DNA of 64,000 nt from the NCBI GenBank assembly GCA_964516925.1, contig CAZEXL010000001.1:1-64000 (forward strand), read 5' to 3'. The position numbers and the translations under genes are program-made. Positions 25,307 through 34,324 of this stretch are shown in pieces (positions within the stretch are counted from its first letter, which is position 1; each line of letters opens with the position of its first letter). The notes below the pieces were generated by a model. It was not told the DNA's origin, made no database searches, and saw only the letters and a program-made list of their open reading frames with translations. The stretch comes from CAG-552 sp964516925. Its GTDB lineage: Bacteria > Bacillota > Clostridia > Christensenellales > Pumilibacteraceae.

Positions 25307-25501
25307 TTATGTAGTGATAGTATATTTCTGCCGAAATATAGCATCGGTTAGAAAAAATCAAACGCAGAAAACAAGTGAAACTACTCCACCTCTATTTACT
25401 ACATATAATGTGACAATATTATTTTAGCACACTACAATGCAAAGTGTCAAGAATTATTTGTCTTTCTTTACTCTTTTTTGAAAATTTTATTCACAGTTAT
25501 A
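25307..25501. other. Non-coding stretch upstream of the accessory gene
   Basis: AT-rich spacer between ftsW and the accessory gene, part of the 350-base gap without a firm gene. It holds a minus-strand promoter (25421-25450), a weaker overlapping plus-strand promoter-like pair (GTGACA at 25410, TACAAT at 25433) and a small imperfect hairpin at about 25325-25354. Nothing else was recognised. Confidence 0.5.
25421..25450 (-). promoter_or_regulatory. Sigma-A promoter of the accessory gene
   Basis: Minus strand: -35 TTGACA (25445-25450), 18-bp spacer, -10 TAAAAT (25421-25426). The resulting leader to the 25151 start would be about 260 nt and includes the small broken frame. Confidence 0.55.
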
Positions 25502-26707
25502 TCATTTTCGAAAAGCTTTTTTTCGAGGCGTATTACAACAAGGATTCAACAAGTTTACACTGGGATGACTGCGCAGCGATATGCTTTGCAAAATGCCGAC
25601 GCTTGCGCAAAAGACGATAAGCGACGTAGAGCCTGCGCTTATAAACGGTAACGGCAAACCGGTCGGAGGAACGGAACCGGTTACGACGGCAATGTTAACA
25701 AGCACTTGAATTGCGACGATTGCCGCTATTCCGCTTGCAAGAAAGCAACCGAAGCTGTCGGGAGCTTTTTGCGCTATTAACACTGCCCTAAATATAAGCA
25801 GCATAAAAGCAGCCATTACGATTATACATCCCAAAAGGCCGAATTCCTCGCCTATTATGCTAAATATAAAATCGCTTTCGCTGAACGGTAAAAACAGGTA
25901 TTTTTGACGTGAATTAAAAAGCCCTAGTCCAAACAGTCCGCCGCTTCCAAGCGAATAGAACGACTGAATAAGTTGATACCCTTCGCCAAGCGGAGATTCC
26001 CACGGATTCAAAAACGCCATTAGCCGATTTAGTCTGTACGGCTCGATTAGTATAAGAATGGGAACAAGCGCAAGCACCGGCAATGCGATTATAATAAAAT
26101 GCTTAATTCGCGCACCGCCCACAAACAGCATTACGAATATAAGCAATATCATGCAAATTGTTATCGACATATTGGGCTCTAGAATTATAAGCAAACAAAT
26201 TACGCCGCCAACGACAAGCACGGGCAATATTCCCTTAAACTTGGTCATTTTTTTGCGATTTTTTGCCATATACGAAGCGGTAAAAATTATAAAGCCGAAT
26301 TTTGCCACTTCACTTGCCTGCATGGAAAAAAACGGCAGATTTATCCACCTTTTTGCGCCGTAACTTTCTATTCCTATGCCGGGAACAAAAACAAGCACTA
26401 GCAAAATTATCGACACGGCAAGAATAATATATTTGAATCTTTCCAGCAAGTGATAGTCAATGATCGTCATGCAAACTATCGCTCCGAATCCCAATATCGC
26501 ACCGAATATTTGCTTAAACATAAAATAGTATTCGTTGCCGTAATTTACTTTTGCGCTGTACATCGAAGCCGAATACACCATTAGTATGCCGAAAAGAACG
26601 AGAGCGACCGTTACCGACAACAGCACGAAATCGAATTTGCCGCCGATGCGATTTTTATGCGCGAACGAGTTTTTCAAAATGTTCGCCTCGTTTGTCGTAT
26701 CCGTCAT
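25502..26707 (-). CDS. ftsW: Lipid II polymerase FtsW (SEDS family)
   Basis: About 401 residues with ten membrane segments. SEDS features are clear: YSASMYSAKVNYGNEYYFM near the start, the KRWINLPFFSMQASEVAKFG segment with the conserved Glu/Lys area, LEPNMSITI, and the periplasmic GSGGLFGLGLFNSRQKYLFLP loop. With its cognate PBP it polymerises septal glycan. The ATG at 26707 overlaps the murD 3' end by 53 nt and lacks a Shine-Dalgarno; a TTG at 26677 with GAGG 8 nt upstream is an alternative start that overlaps murD less. murG, usual after ftsW, is missing. Confidence 0.93.
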   Translation of the reverse strand: MTDTTNEANILKNSFAHKNRIGGKFDFVLLSVTVALVLFGILMVYSASMYSAKVNYGNEYYFMFKQIFGAILGFGAIVCMTIIDYHLLERFKYIILAVSIILLVLVFVPGIGIESYGAKRWINLPFFSMQASEVAKFGFIIFTASYMAKNRKKMTKFKGILPVLVVGGVICLLIILEPNMSITICMILLIFVMLFVGGARIKHFIIIALPVLALVPILILIEPYRLNRLMAFLNPWESPLGEGYQLIQSFYSLGSGGLFGLGLFNSRQKYLFLPFSESDFIFSIIGEEFGLLGCIIVMAAFMLLIFRAVLIAQKAPDSFGCFLASGIAAIVAIQVLVNIAVVTGSVPPTGLPLPFISAGSTSLIVFCASVGILQSISLRSHPSVNLLNPCCNTPRKKAFRK

Positions 26708-27881
26708 AGCGATCGAAGCTAGCGGCCGCCGGCGACAGAAGCACGTTGGATACGTCAAGTGCTTTTGCCGCTTCGACCGCGTCCTCTAAGCCATTGCACA
26801 GTATAAATCCGTTATATCCTTGACGCGAAGCCGCATTGTACAACTTTTCCTTTACTTCACCCATACCTATTACGTATTTAATCGATTTAGGGAGTTCGAC
26901 AAACAATTCGTCGAACTCGTATCCCTTGTCGCTTCCGCCGGCAATAAGCGCAGTTGAACCGTTCATGCTTTTTGCTGCCGCTATCGCCGCTCCTACGTTT
27001 GTGCCTTTGGAATCGTCGTAGTAGTTTTTTCCTCCGATTTTTCCGACAAAACTTAGTCTGTGCAAAGCGGGCTTGAAATTTACGAGAGTTTCACGCGCCG
27101 CTTCCGCCGTTCCGCCTTGCAATATCGCTGCTGCAGAAGCGTATAATGCGTCGGCAATATTATGCTCTTCTTTAAGCAAAAGCTCGCTTACGCTAACTAT
27201 TTTTTTACCGAATACAAGTAACTCGCCTTTTTCTGCCTTTATATCGCTGCCAAGCGTAACTATCTGGCTTTTTACGCCGTATTCTTTAAGCAATATTCGC
27301 ACTTCGCGCGGAGCAATTACGTAATCGCTTGCGGTTTGATTGCGACATATATTAAGCTTTGCGTTTATGTAATTCTGCATATTGCCATGCCTATCCAAAT
27401 GATCGGGAGTTATGTTGGTTATAACGGCAACTTGCGGAGCAAACGTATCTACGCTTAAAAGCTGAAAACTACTTACTTCAACTACACTCTTTTTGTGCGG
27501 CACCAACGCTTCTTTTGAGTACGACGTACCTATGTTGCCGCAAACTATCGTATCAAATCTGCTTGCGCGTAATATTTCGCCCGCAAGCATCGTAGTAGTG
27601 GTTTTCCCGTTCGTTCCCGTTACGGCAATTATCGAAGCATCGTCCAAGGTATATCCAAGTTCGATTTCACCTATTATAGGTATATTGCGCTGCTGAGCGT
27701 AAAACTCGAATTTTGCGTCTTTAACGCCGGGACTCATTATTATCAAATCTATTCCGTCCGGATACGTTCCGTCAAAAAAATAAATTAACGCGCCGCATTG
27801 CTTCAACGCATACGCCGCACCTTTTCCGCTTATTCCGCTGCCTACAATCAAAACCCTTTTGCCAATATAATTATTATTCAT
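26655..27881 (-). CDS. murD: UDP-N-acetylmuramoyl-L-alanine--D-glutamate ligase
   Basis: 408-residue cytoplasmic ATP-dependent ligase adding D-Glu to UDP-MurNAc-L-Ala. It shows the N-terminal Rossmann-like domain (VLIVGSGISGKGAAYAL), the ATP loop VTGTNGKTTTTM near residue 90, NITPDHLDRHG in the central domain, and the C-terminal DSKGTNVGAA and SPAAASFDRYDGYDKRGEHF signatures. It is somewhat short (usual ~450), mainly in the N-terminal part. It lies 21 nt downstream of mraY. Confidence 0.96.
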   Translation of the reverse strand: MNNNYIGKRVLIVGSGISGKGAAYALKQCGALIYFFDGTYPDGIDLIIMSPGVKDAKFEFYAQQRNIPIIGEIELGYTLDDASIIAVTGTNGKTTTTMLAGEILRASRFDTIVCGNIGTSYSKEALVPHKKSVVEVSSFQLLSVDTFAPQVAVITNITPDHLDRHGNMQNYINAKLNICRNQTASDYVIAPREVRILLKEYGVKSQIVTLGSDIKAEKGELLVFGKKIVSVSELLLKEEHNIADALYASAAAILQGGTAEAARETLVNFKPALHRLSFVGKIGGKNYYDDSKGTNVGAAIAAAKSMNGSTALIAGGSDKGYEFDELFVELPKSIKYVIGMGEVKEKLYNAASRQGYNGFILCNGLEDAVEAAKALDVSNVLLSPAAASFDRYDGYDKRGEHFEKLVRA

Positions 27882-27902
27882 ACCATATCGTATGAGGTAT
27901 AA

Positions 27903-28874
27903 TTAAAAAATATTACCGCTTACGCTGAGTACGATTAGCACCAACATTGTGCATACAAAAAAAGTTATTCCGCCGTAAACAATCACTATTTTGTTTTCGT
28001 GTACACCTTTTCGCTCGAGATGATGATGAAACGGAGCCATTAAAAACACTCTGCTCTTAGTGCGCTTATAATGAAAAACTTGTATGATTACCGACAAAGC
28101 GCTTACTACGAACATTATTCCGCTTAGTGCCGAAGCGAGAACTTGTCCGCTGTACACCGTTATTGCCGCAAAAGCTCCGCCAAGAGCAAGCGAACCTGTG
28201 TCACCCATGAATATCTTTGCCGGATATCCGTTAAAAAGTAAAAACGCTATCATTGCGCCCGCTATTGCCGCGCAAAAAACCGTTAACGACGAAACGAATC
28301 CGAACGAAAAATAACTCGTAAGCCCGATTATAATTCCTAGAAACGTTATGCTTACAAGCATTACAGTCGTAGCCAGTCCGTCTAATCCGTCGGTTAGATT
28401 TACCGAATTAGTAAATGCCAAAAATAAAAATATATTAAGCGGTATCGCAAAAATCCCTACGTCGAGCGTGGCGAAAACAAGCGATATTTCGCTCGAGTTT
28501 TTATATGCGCTTATGGATATTATTATTGCTATTAAAAGCTGAAAAATAATCTTTTGGTAAGGCTTTAAGCCCTCGTTGCGCTTAAAATAGACCTTTATAA
28601 AATCATCTAAAAATCCCACGACGCCATAACCGAGCATAACGACGACACATATCAAAGTATGCCTGTCCACTTTTGTTATTAAAGTCGCAACCGCTATCCC
28701 TATCAAAAAACCTACTCCGCCCATCGTAGGAGTTCCGCTTTTAGAATAATGGTTGTCCACATAAGAAAGTATGGTTTGGCGCAGTTTTAGCTTTTTGGCA
28801 AAATATATAACTATGGGGGTTATGCAAACGGTAAGAGCAAAGGCAGTAAGCGTTGTAAGTAAAATTTTAATCAA
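27903..28874 (-). CDS. mraY: Phospho-MurNAc-pentapeptide transferase
   Basis: 323-residue integral membrane enzyme making lipid I from UDP-MurNAc-pentapeptide and undecaprenyl phosphate. Family motifs: SGTPTMGGVGFL near residue 40, LGYGVVGFLDDFIKV with the Asp pair, NSVNLTDGLDGLA, and the C-terminal APFHHHLERKG. The start is a TTG at 28874 with GGAGGG just upstream, overlapping the murE stop as TTGA. The longer in-frame extension inside murE is rejected. Confidence 0.96.
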   Translation of the reverse strand: MIKILLTTLTAFALTVCITPIVIYFAKKLKLRQTILSYVDNHYSKSGTPTMGGVGFLIGIAVATLITKVDRHTLICVVVMLGYGVVGFLDDFIKVYFKRNEGLKPYQKIIFQLLIAIIISISAYKNSSEISLVFATLDVGIFAIPLNIFLFLAFTNSVNLTDGLDGLATTVMLVSITFLGIIIGLTSYFSFGFVSSLTVFCAAIAGAMIAFLLFNGYPAKIFMGDTGSLALGGAFAAITVYSGQVLASALSGIMFVVSALSVIIQVFHYKRTKSRVFLMAPFHHHLERKGVHENKIVIVYGGITFFVCTMLVLIVLSVSGNIF

Positions 28875-30277
28875 ATACCCTCCTCCGCAACCAGCTGCAT
28901 TACGTATTCTTCGTCGGAATAAGGAATCTTTTTTCCCTTGATTTCCTGATAATTTTCGGCGCCCTTGCCGGCTATAAGCACGATATCGTCTTTTGCCGCG
29001 CTGCATACGGCAAATTTTATAGCTTCTTTTCTATCTTTAATAAGTCTGTGCGGACACGTTACGCCCTTTTCGATTTGTTCCATTATAGCTATTGGATTTT
29101 CGTCACGCGGATTGTCCGAAGTAATAACCACAAAATCGCTGAATTCTGAAGCAACTTTGCCCATTTTTTCTCGCTTAGTTGAGTCACGATTTCCACCGCA
29201 ACCGAAAACGGTTATTATTTTAGCGCGTGAAAACTCTTTTATTGCAGCTAAAACGTTTTTTAGTCCGTCGTCGGTATGCGCAAAATCTATTATTATGCTA
29301 CACGACGTAGTGTTTATAATGTTAAACCTTCCGTCTATTTTTCTTACACGCTTTATTCCGTCTTCTATCGCATCGCACGACGCACCCAAACAATAACATG
29401 TAGCCGCAGCGCACATAGTATTGTACATATTAAATCTGCCGGTAAGACTAAATTTTACGCCGATTATTTCGTCCATAATATTCAGCACGTATGATAGCCC
29501 GTGTTCACTCATTTTCAGGTTAATACCGAATACGTCCGATGGATTGTTATACCCGTAACTTAACGCGTTTTTTGCTTTTGAAAGCAGCTTTAACCCATAA
29601 TCATCATCGGCATTAATTACCACCCTTTTGCACGAATTGAGCAAAAATTTGCGTTTTGCGTCGTAATAGCGTTCCATATCTCCGAAAAAATCCAAATGAT
29701 CTTGCGTCAAATTGGTAAATGCTCCCACTTCAAAAAATATTCCGTCTATCTTCTCAAGTGCCGCCGCGTGCGCGGAAACCTCCATTACGACGTATTCTAT
29801 CCCGTCAGAGCAAAACGTTTTTAACAATGAAAAAAGCTCTATCGGATCTGGCGTTGTAAGATTTGTCGTTATAAATTTATCGTTGTAGTAAATACCGTTA
29901 GTTCCGATTAAAGCGACTCTTTTTCCCCAAGCCGTTAATATGCTTTTTACTATAAACGAAGTGGTCGTTTTTCCGTTGGTCCCGGTTATGCCTACTATTT
30001 TCAGCTTTCGTTGCGGATATCCGCAAAATGCAGCAGCCGCATTTGTCATTGCTTTGCGCGTGTTTTTTACGATTATTTGAGGAACGTCTATTTCGAGCTT
30101 ACGCTCGCACACCAACGCTACCGCTCCGTTTTGCAATGCTTCCTCGGCATATTCATGTCCGTCCGTATTGCCACGCAAACAAAAGAACAACCCGTTCGTT
30201 ACCTTTTGCTTGCTATTAAAAAACAACTCGTTTATTTCCGTCTCGTATTCACATGATATAATTCGATTTAGTTTCAT
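28871..30277 (-). CDS. murE: UDP-MurNAc-tripeptide synthetase MurE (meso-DAP type)
   Basis: 468-residue Mur ligase adding the third residue of the stem peptide. ATP loop GITGTNGKTTTSF near residue 98, NLTQDHLDFFGDMERYYDAK in the central domain, and the specificity motif SDNPRDENP near residue 400. DNPR marks meso-diaminopimelate enzymes, so the wall is predicted to be DAP-type. The ATG at 30277 follows a GAGGTG site. murF, which usually lies between murE and mraY, is absent. Confidence 0.96.
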   Translation of the reverse strand: MKLNRIISCEYETEINELFFNSKQKVTNGLFFCLRGNTDGHEYAEEALQNGAVALVCERKLEIDVPQIIVKNTRKAMTNAAAAFCGYPQRKLKIVGITGTNGKTTTSFIVKSILTAWGKRVALIGTNGIYYNDKFITTNLTTPDPIELFSLLKTFCSDGIEYVVMEVSAHAAALEKIDGIFFEVGAFTNLTQDHLDFFGDMERYYDAKRKFLLNSCKRVVINADDDYGLKLLSKAKNALSYGYNNPSDVFGINLKMSEHGLSYVLNIMDEIIGVKFSLTGRFNMYNTMCAAATCYCLGASCDAIEDGIKRVRKIDGRFNIINTTSCSIIIDFAHTDDGLKNVLAAIKEFSRAKIITVFGCGGNRDSTKREKMGKVASEFSDFVVITSDNPRDENPIAIMEQIEKGVTCPHRLIKDRKEAIKFAVCSAAKDDIVLIAGKGAENYQEIKGKKIPYSDEEYVMQLVAEEGI

Positions 30278-30380
30278 AAGCACCTCGTTGCTATTTATAT
30301 TTTATCTTATGTTTTTCTTTCACGCAACAAAGCGGCTTTATCTGTCTTTTTTCGACTTGACGTTTTTTAGCGAATTTGGT

Positions 30381-32252
30381 TTATCCTAAACGAATAAGCA
30401 CGACATCGCCTTCGGGCAACATGCTTCCCGCTACCGGTACGCTTCCCACAACGTTATCTCCTTCGCCAACGATCTCGTAATACAATCCGCATTCTTCAAG
30501 CGTGGCTATCGCATCGGAAACGGACACGTCTGTAAGCTCGGGCATTTTTACCGTTGCGTCTTTATCGTTTACTTTTACTCCGATATAGTCGGCTATCTTG
30601 CTAAATACTCTGCCTGCATACGGAGTCGCGGTCATGCTACCGTAGTAAACGTATCCGCCGGGCTCGTCAACAATCATTAACGCAACGTACTTCGGATCGT
30701 CCAGCGGAGCAGCGCCTATAAACGACGATACGTATTTGCCTTGCGCAACTCCGTTTGTTCCGTATTTTTGCGCAGTTCCTGTTTTACCGCACACGGCAAA
30801 GCCTTCGACTTGAGCTTTTTTGCCACTTCCGTCGGATACGACCAATCCGAGATATTCTCGCATTTTTTTGCTCGTTTCTTCCGAAATTACGCGTCTTACT
30901 TCATTTTTTTTATGAGTATACACATTTTTTCCATCGTAAGAATCTATACTTTCGACAAAGTAAGGTTCATACAATATTCCTCCGTTAATTACTGCTGAAA
31001 ATGCCGTTACCATCTGTAGCGGCGTTACAGCCACCGCCTGACCGAAACCGATTCGTGCTAGATCTACCGTTTTAACGTTTTCTTTTTTCATTAATATTCC
31101 GGCACTTTCTCCATAAAAATCGAGTCCTGTTTTTTGCCCGAACCCAAAAGCTTCCAATCCTTCGTAAAGTTTTTGCGTTCCCAGTTTTAACGCCAGATCC
31201 ATAAAAACGACGTTACAGCTGTTTTTAAAACCGTCGCTTAAATTTTGACTACCATGCCCGATAGACTTCCAGCATTTAATTCTTTGTCCGTCAACAATTT
31301 TATAGCCGCTACAATAATGTCCTTCGTTTTCGCTTATTCCGTTTTCTAACGCAATTGCCCCAGTAAAAGTTTTAAAAGTAGATCCCGGCTCGTAAACGTC
31401 TACTATAAGCGTATTTTTAGTTAAGGCATTTAACATAGCAATGTCATCTCGCGGTATGTCGTTAAGATCGTAAGAAGGCGTTATTGCCGCAGCAACGATA
31501 GCTCCGTTTGTGCAATCCATTACTATCATGCTTGCAGACTTACTTTGCCATTCTTCTTTTGCATCCGTAACAGCCGCTTCGGCAAACGATTGAATGTTTT
31601 TATCTATCGTTAACGTCACGTTACAACCCGGAATGCCGGGAACGTAAGTTATTGAACTGTCTTCTATTTCCACCCCTTTTATATCCGTTTCCGCATACGC
31701 AAAGCCGTCGACGCCGGTAAGATACTGATCGTAATATCCTTCTATGCCGCTTTGCCCTTCGTTATCGATATTAGTAAATCCTATTACCTGAGCAAGTAAA
31801 TTCCCTTCAGGATATTTACGCTTGCTGTCTATAGTAAAATACACGCCTTTTAGTCCTAGTTTGCGCAAACTTTCTCCGGTCTGCTTGTCGACTGCTCTTT
31901 TAATAGTGATTTCGCTTACGCGCTCGGTAGTGATTCTGCTGTATATTTTGTCATAGCTTAAAGACAACGTTTCAGACAAAACTTTTGCAACTTGACTAGC
32001 ATCCGTAACTGCATTAGGTCTGACATAAACAGAATATACGTCTTCGTTTTCCGCAAGCACGTTTCCCACACTGTCGTATATTATTCCTCGAGCCGCTTTA
32101 AGCGGTAAATCTCTATACCATTGCGCTGCCGCTTTTTGTTGTAATGACTTTCCGTCAATGACCTGTATAAAAAACAACCTTACCGATAAAGCGCAAAATA
32201 AAAAGGCTATTGATATGACTATAATCAATAACCTCTTTCGTGTTAAATACAA
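30381..32252 (-). CDS. Class B penicillin-binding protein (SpoVD/FtsI type)
   Basis: 623-residue transpeptidase: one N-terminal membrane helix (about 8-30), the pedestal domain (AARGIIYDSVGNVLAENEDVYSV), then the catalytic triad motifs STFK at 291-294, SCN at 345-347 and KTGT at 490-493. A single PASTA domain follows (about 565-623). The PASTA end and the dcw position fit SpoVD or the vegetative septal PBP2; only one such gene is here, so it may serve both division and spore cortex. It lies 16 nt downstream of the ftsL-like gene. Confidence 0.94.
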   Translation of the reverse strand: MYLTRKRLLIIVISIAFLFCALSVRLFFIQVIDGKSLQQKAAAQWYRDLPLKAARGIIYDSVGNVLAENEDVYSVYVRPNAVTDASQVAKVLSETLSLSYDKIYSRITTERVSEITIKRAVDKQTGESLRKLGLKGVYFTIDSKRKYPEGNLLAQVIGFTNIDNEGQSGIEGYYDQYLTGVDGFAYAETDIKGVEIEDSSITYVPGIPGCNVTLTIDKNIQSFAEAAVTDAKEEWQSKSASMIVMDCTNGAIVAAAITPSYDLNDIPRDDIAMLNALTKNTLIVDVYEPGSTFKTFTGAIALENGISENEGHYCSGYKIVDGQRIKCWKSIGHGSQNLSDGFKNSCNVVFMDLALKLGTQKLYEGLEAFGFGQKTGLDFYGESAGILMKKENVKTVDLARIGFGQAVAVTPLQMVTAFSAVINGGILYEPYFVESIDSYDGKNVYTHKKNEVRRVISEETSKKMREYLGLVVSDGSGKKAQVEGFAVCGKTGTAQKYGTNGVAQGKYVSSFIGAAPLDDPKYVALMIVDEPGGYVYYGSMTATPYAGRVFSKIADYIGVKVNDKDATVKMPELTDVSVSDAIATLEECGLYYEIVGEGDNVVGSVPVAGSMLPEGDVVLIRLG

Positions 32253-32268
32253 ACTGTTTGTTTTAATA

Positions 32269-32928
32269 TTAGCCTCCCATGACTCCGCTTAGCCAATCGC
32301 AAAAGGAGTCAAACCAATTTGTCGTTCCTTCGTACGTCTTAACGTCTTGCATGGGGAGTAATTCGATAACTTCGCTGGTCGTAACTTTTTCCATTCCGTT
32401 TGCAAATGCCTTACCAGAAATCACGTCTTCGTCGCTAAGAACGTTTATCTGAGCGATCTGTTCGCTTAAATATGCATTCTTCACGGTTAATTCGTTTTGA
32501 AGCGCATCGACTTTCGTTGCGTTTGCCGTAAGATATATCCCGGTTCCGATAACAAGCGCAGACAACAACACGATAACGGAAATATATACGCCAAGCAAAA
32601 GTTTCGTGCGACCGTCGATCTTTTGTCTCTCTTTAGAAACACTTTTTTCAACAGCTTCCTCCTTCTGCTTTTGCGAGCGGATATTGAACATATATTGGCT
32701 GTAATCTTCTTGCGGTAACGCTACGTCTTGTTTAACTTCCGGTTTTTCGTTTGCGATACGTACGGAAGGCTTGGAGTAATCAAAACTAGCCTCTGCCCTC
32801 TTTTGCTCGGATCGCATAAACGAATCGCCGATTTCGATTTCTGCGTCTTGCGGTTTAATTTCTATGTCAGAAAAGCCGCCGTATCTTTGTGTTTCGTTGC
32901 TAATTCTTCTCTTTACCGTTACTGCCAT
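32269..32928 (-). CDS. FtsL-like bitopic division protein
   Basis: 219 residues: a long charged cytoplasmic N-terminus (about 110), one membrane helix (LLLGVYISVIVLLSALVIGT), a short coiled-coil (VDALQNELTVKNAYLSEQIAQI) and a C-terminal extension ending in WFDSFCDWLSGVMGG. Sequence similarity to FtsL is not visible, as is usual for this family, but the topology, coiled-coil and position between rsmH and the PBP gene are those of FtsL. The cytoplasmic part is much longer than in typical FtsL (whole protein ~110). Confidence 0.75.
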   Translation of the reverse strand: MAVTVKRRISNETQRYGGFSDIEIKPQDAEIEIGDSFMRSEQKRAEASFDYSKPSVRIANEKPEVKQDVALPQEDYSQYMFNIRSQKQKEEAVEKSVSKERQKIDGRTKLLLGVYISVIVLLSALVIGTGIYLTANATKVDALQNELTVKNAYLSEQIAQINVLSDEDVISGKAFANGMEKVTTSEVIELLPMQDVKTYEGTTNWFDSFCDWLSGVMGG

Positions 32929-32952
32929 TTTATGTTCCTCTCCTTATTTATA

Positions 32953-33852
32953 TTACAATTTTTCTATCACTCTCAGTGTTGCGCTCGACGAGCGTGAGTT
33001 ACTAGTTAATTCTTCTTGCGAAGGCTTAATCTTTTTAAATATTTTGCCTTCTGCTTTATGCCCGCACACGCACACGGGCAAGGATTTATCGCAAATGCAA
33101 TCTGTAGATAATAAATTGAACGTTTGCTTTACTATTCTGTCCTCTAGCGAATGGAACGTAATAACACACATTCTTGCTCCGCTCTTCAAAAAAGAAAAAA
33201 TATCTTTTATTGCTTTATCCAATCCGCGAAGTTCATTGTTGACTTCTATGCGAATTGCCTGAAACGTTCTTCGCTGCGGAAGTTTCACGTTTGCCGGCAT
33301 GCTATTTACAACTATATCCGAAAGCCTTTTAGTCGTTTTGATGGGCGACTTTTCTCTTTCTTTAATAATGTTCCTTACGATACGTTTTGCGAATTTTTCT
33401 TCGCCGTATTCATAAAGAATTCTTAAAAGCTCTTCTTCGGTATACTCATTAACGACGATCTCTGCCGTTAAATATTGCCTTTGGTCCATTCTCATGTCAA
33501 GCGGAGCATCGTACCGATAGGACATTCCTCGCTGAGCGGTATCCACTTGATGCGACGATATTCCTAAGTCCAATATTGCACCGTCCAACGCGACGTTTTC
33601 TTCGTTAAGTATCTCGGCTGCGTTTTTGTAATTGGTTCTGAACATTTTTACTCGGTCGCCATATGCAGCAAATCGCTTACTGCACTCCATTATAGCGTCC
33701 TCGTCTCTATCCACACCTATTACGCTTCCACCGACATTTAGTATAGCGTTGCTATGACCGCCACCACCTAAAGTTCCGTCGAAATACACGCCGCTTTTTT
33801 TAACTTGCAATGCTTCCATGCATTCGTTTAGCAAAACCGGCACGTGATACAT
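32953..33852 (-). CDS. rsmH: 16S rRNA m4C1402 methyltransferase RsmH (MraW)
   Basis: 299-residue SAM-dependent enzyme that methylates N4 of C1402 in 16S rRNA. Motifs: HVPVLLNECMEAL at the start, the SAM loop FDGTLGGGGHSNAIL, DGAILDLGISSHQVD, and CVITFHSLEDRIVKQ near the end. Start and mraZ stop overlap as TAATG. Standard second gene of the dcw cluster. Confidence 0.97.
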   Translation of the reverse strand: MYHVPVLLNECMEALQVKKSGVYFDGTLGGGGHSNAILNVGGSVIGVDRDEDAIMECSKRFAAYGDRVKMFRTNYKNAAEILNEENVALDGAILDLGISSHQVDTAQRGMSYRYDAPLDMRMDQRQYLTAEIVVNEYTEEELLRILYEYGEEKFAKRIVRNIIKEREKSPIKTTKRLSDIVVNSMPANVKLPQRRTFQAIRIEVNNELRGLDKAIKDIFSFLKSGARMCVITFHSLEDRIVKQTFNLLSTDCICDKSLPVCVCGHKAEGKIFKKIKPSQEELTSNSRSSSATLRVIEKL

Positions 33853-34262
33853 TACTCTTGCTCCTTGCCTTCCTCTTCGGCGCAGAACTTATCCCATTCA
33901 TCCTTTGCCCAAATCTGCACGTGATCGTAAGCTCCGACCGAAACGATGCTTGAACTTACGCCGATGTTTGCATAACGCAAAAGCGAAATAGGAATACTAA
34001 CGCGGCCTTGTTTATCTTCTTCGGCATAGCAAGCTTTGCGCATTAGTTTTGCTTTTTTCGCATTGTTTTGTCCATCTTCAAAGTTACCGTCGCCGAATAT
34101 TTTTTTGAACATATCGTCGGAATAACTTTTTTCATAAACGTAAAGACATTTTGCCACGCCTTGCATAATAAAAGGATCGGCACCGAGTTCAGCCTTGAAT
34201 TTGGTCGGTATTCTAATACGACCTTTATCATCTATCTGGTGATTAAATTCGCCGACAAACAT
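33852..34262 (-). CDS. mraZ: Transcriptional regulator MraZ
   Basis: 136-residue protein of two SpoVT/AbrB-like halves (MFVGEFNHQIDDKGRIRIPT; then AEEDKQGRVSIPISLLRYA). MraZ forms a ring and represses its own dcw promoter by binding short phased repeats. The ATG at 34262 has AAAGGAGGGG 4 nt upstream; the longer frame runs back across the promoter and is rejected. Phased MraZ-box-like repeats lie directly upstream. Confidence 0.96.
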   Translation of the reverse strand: MFVGEFNHQIDDKGRIRIPTKFKAELGADPFIMQGVAKCLYVYEKSYSDDMFKKIFGDGNFEDGQNNAKKAKLMRKACYAEEDKQGRVSIPISLLRYANIGVSSSIVSVGAYDHVQIWAKDEWDKFCAEEEGKEQE

Positions 34263-34295
34263 CGTGCCCCTCCTTTCGGTAAGATTGTTACGATT

Positions 34296-34324
34296 ATAAT
34301 ACCACATAAAACAACCCTTGTCAA
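34296..34324 (-). promoter_or_regulatory. Sigma-A promoter of the dcw operon (PmraZ)
   Basis: Minus strand: perfect -35 TTGACA (34319-34324), 17-bp spacer, -10 TATTAT (34296-34301), 33 nt before the mraZ ATG. Confidence 0.88.

Noticed and set aside
25410..25438. Plus-strand promoter (GTGACA-17-TACAAT) reading into ftsW antisense
   Set aside because: Spacing fits, but it overlaps a better minus-strand promoter and no plus-strand gene follows, so it is probably chance.
28875..29006. 44-codon extension of MraY inside murE
   Set aside because: It overlaps the murE coding end with Arg/Lys-rich nonsense; the TTG at 28874 has GGAGGG and the TTGA overlap.
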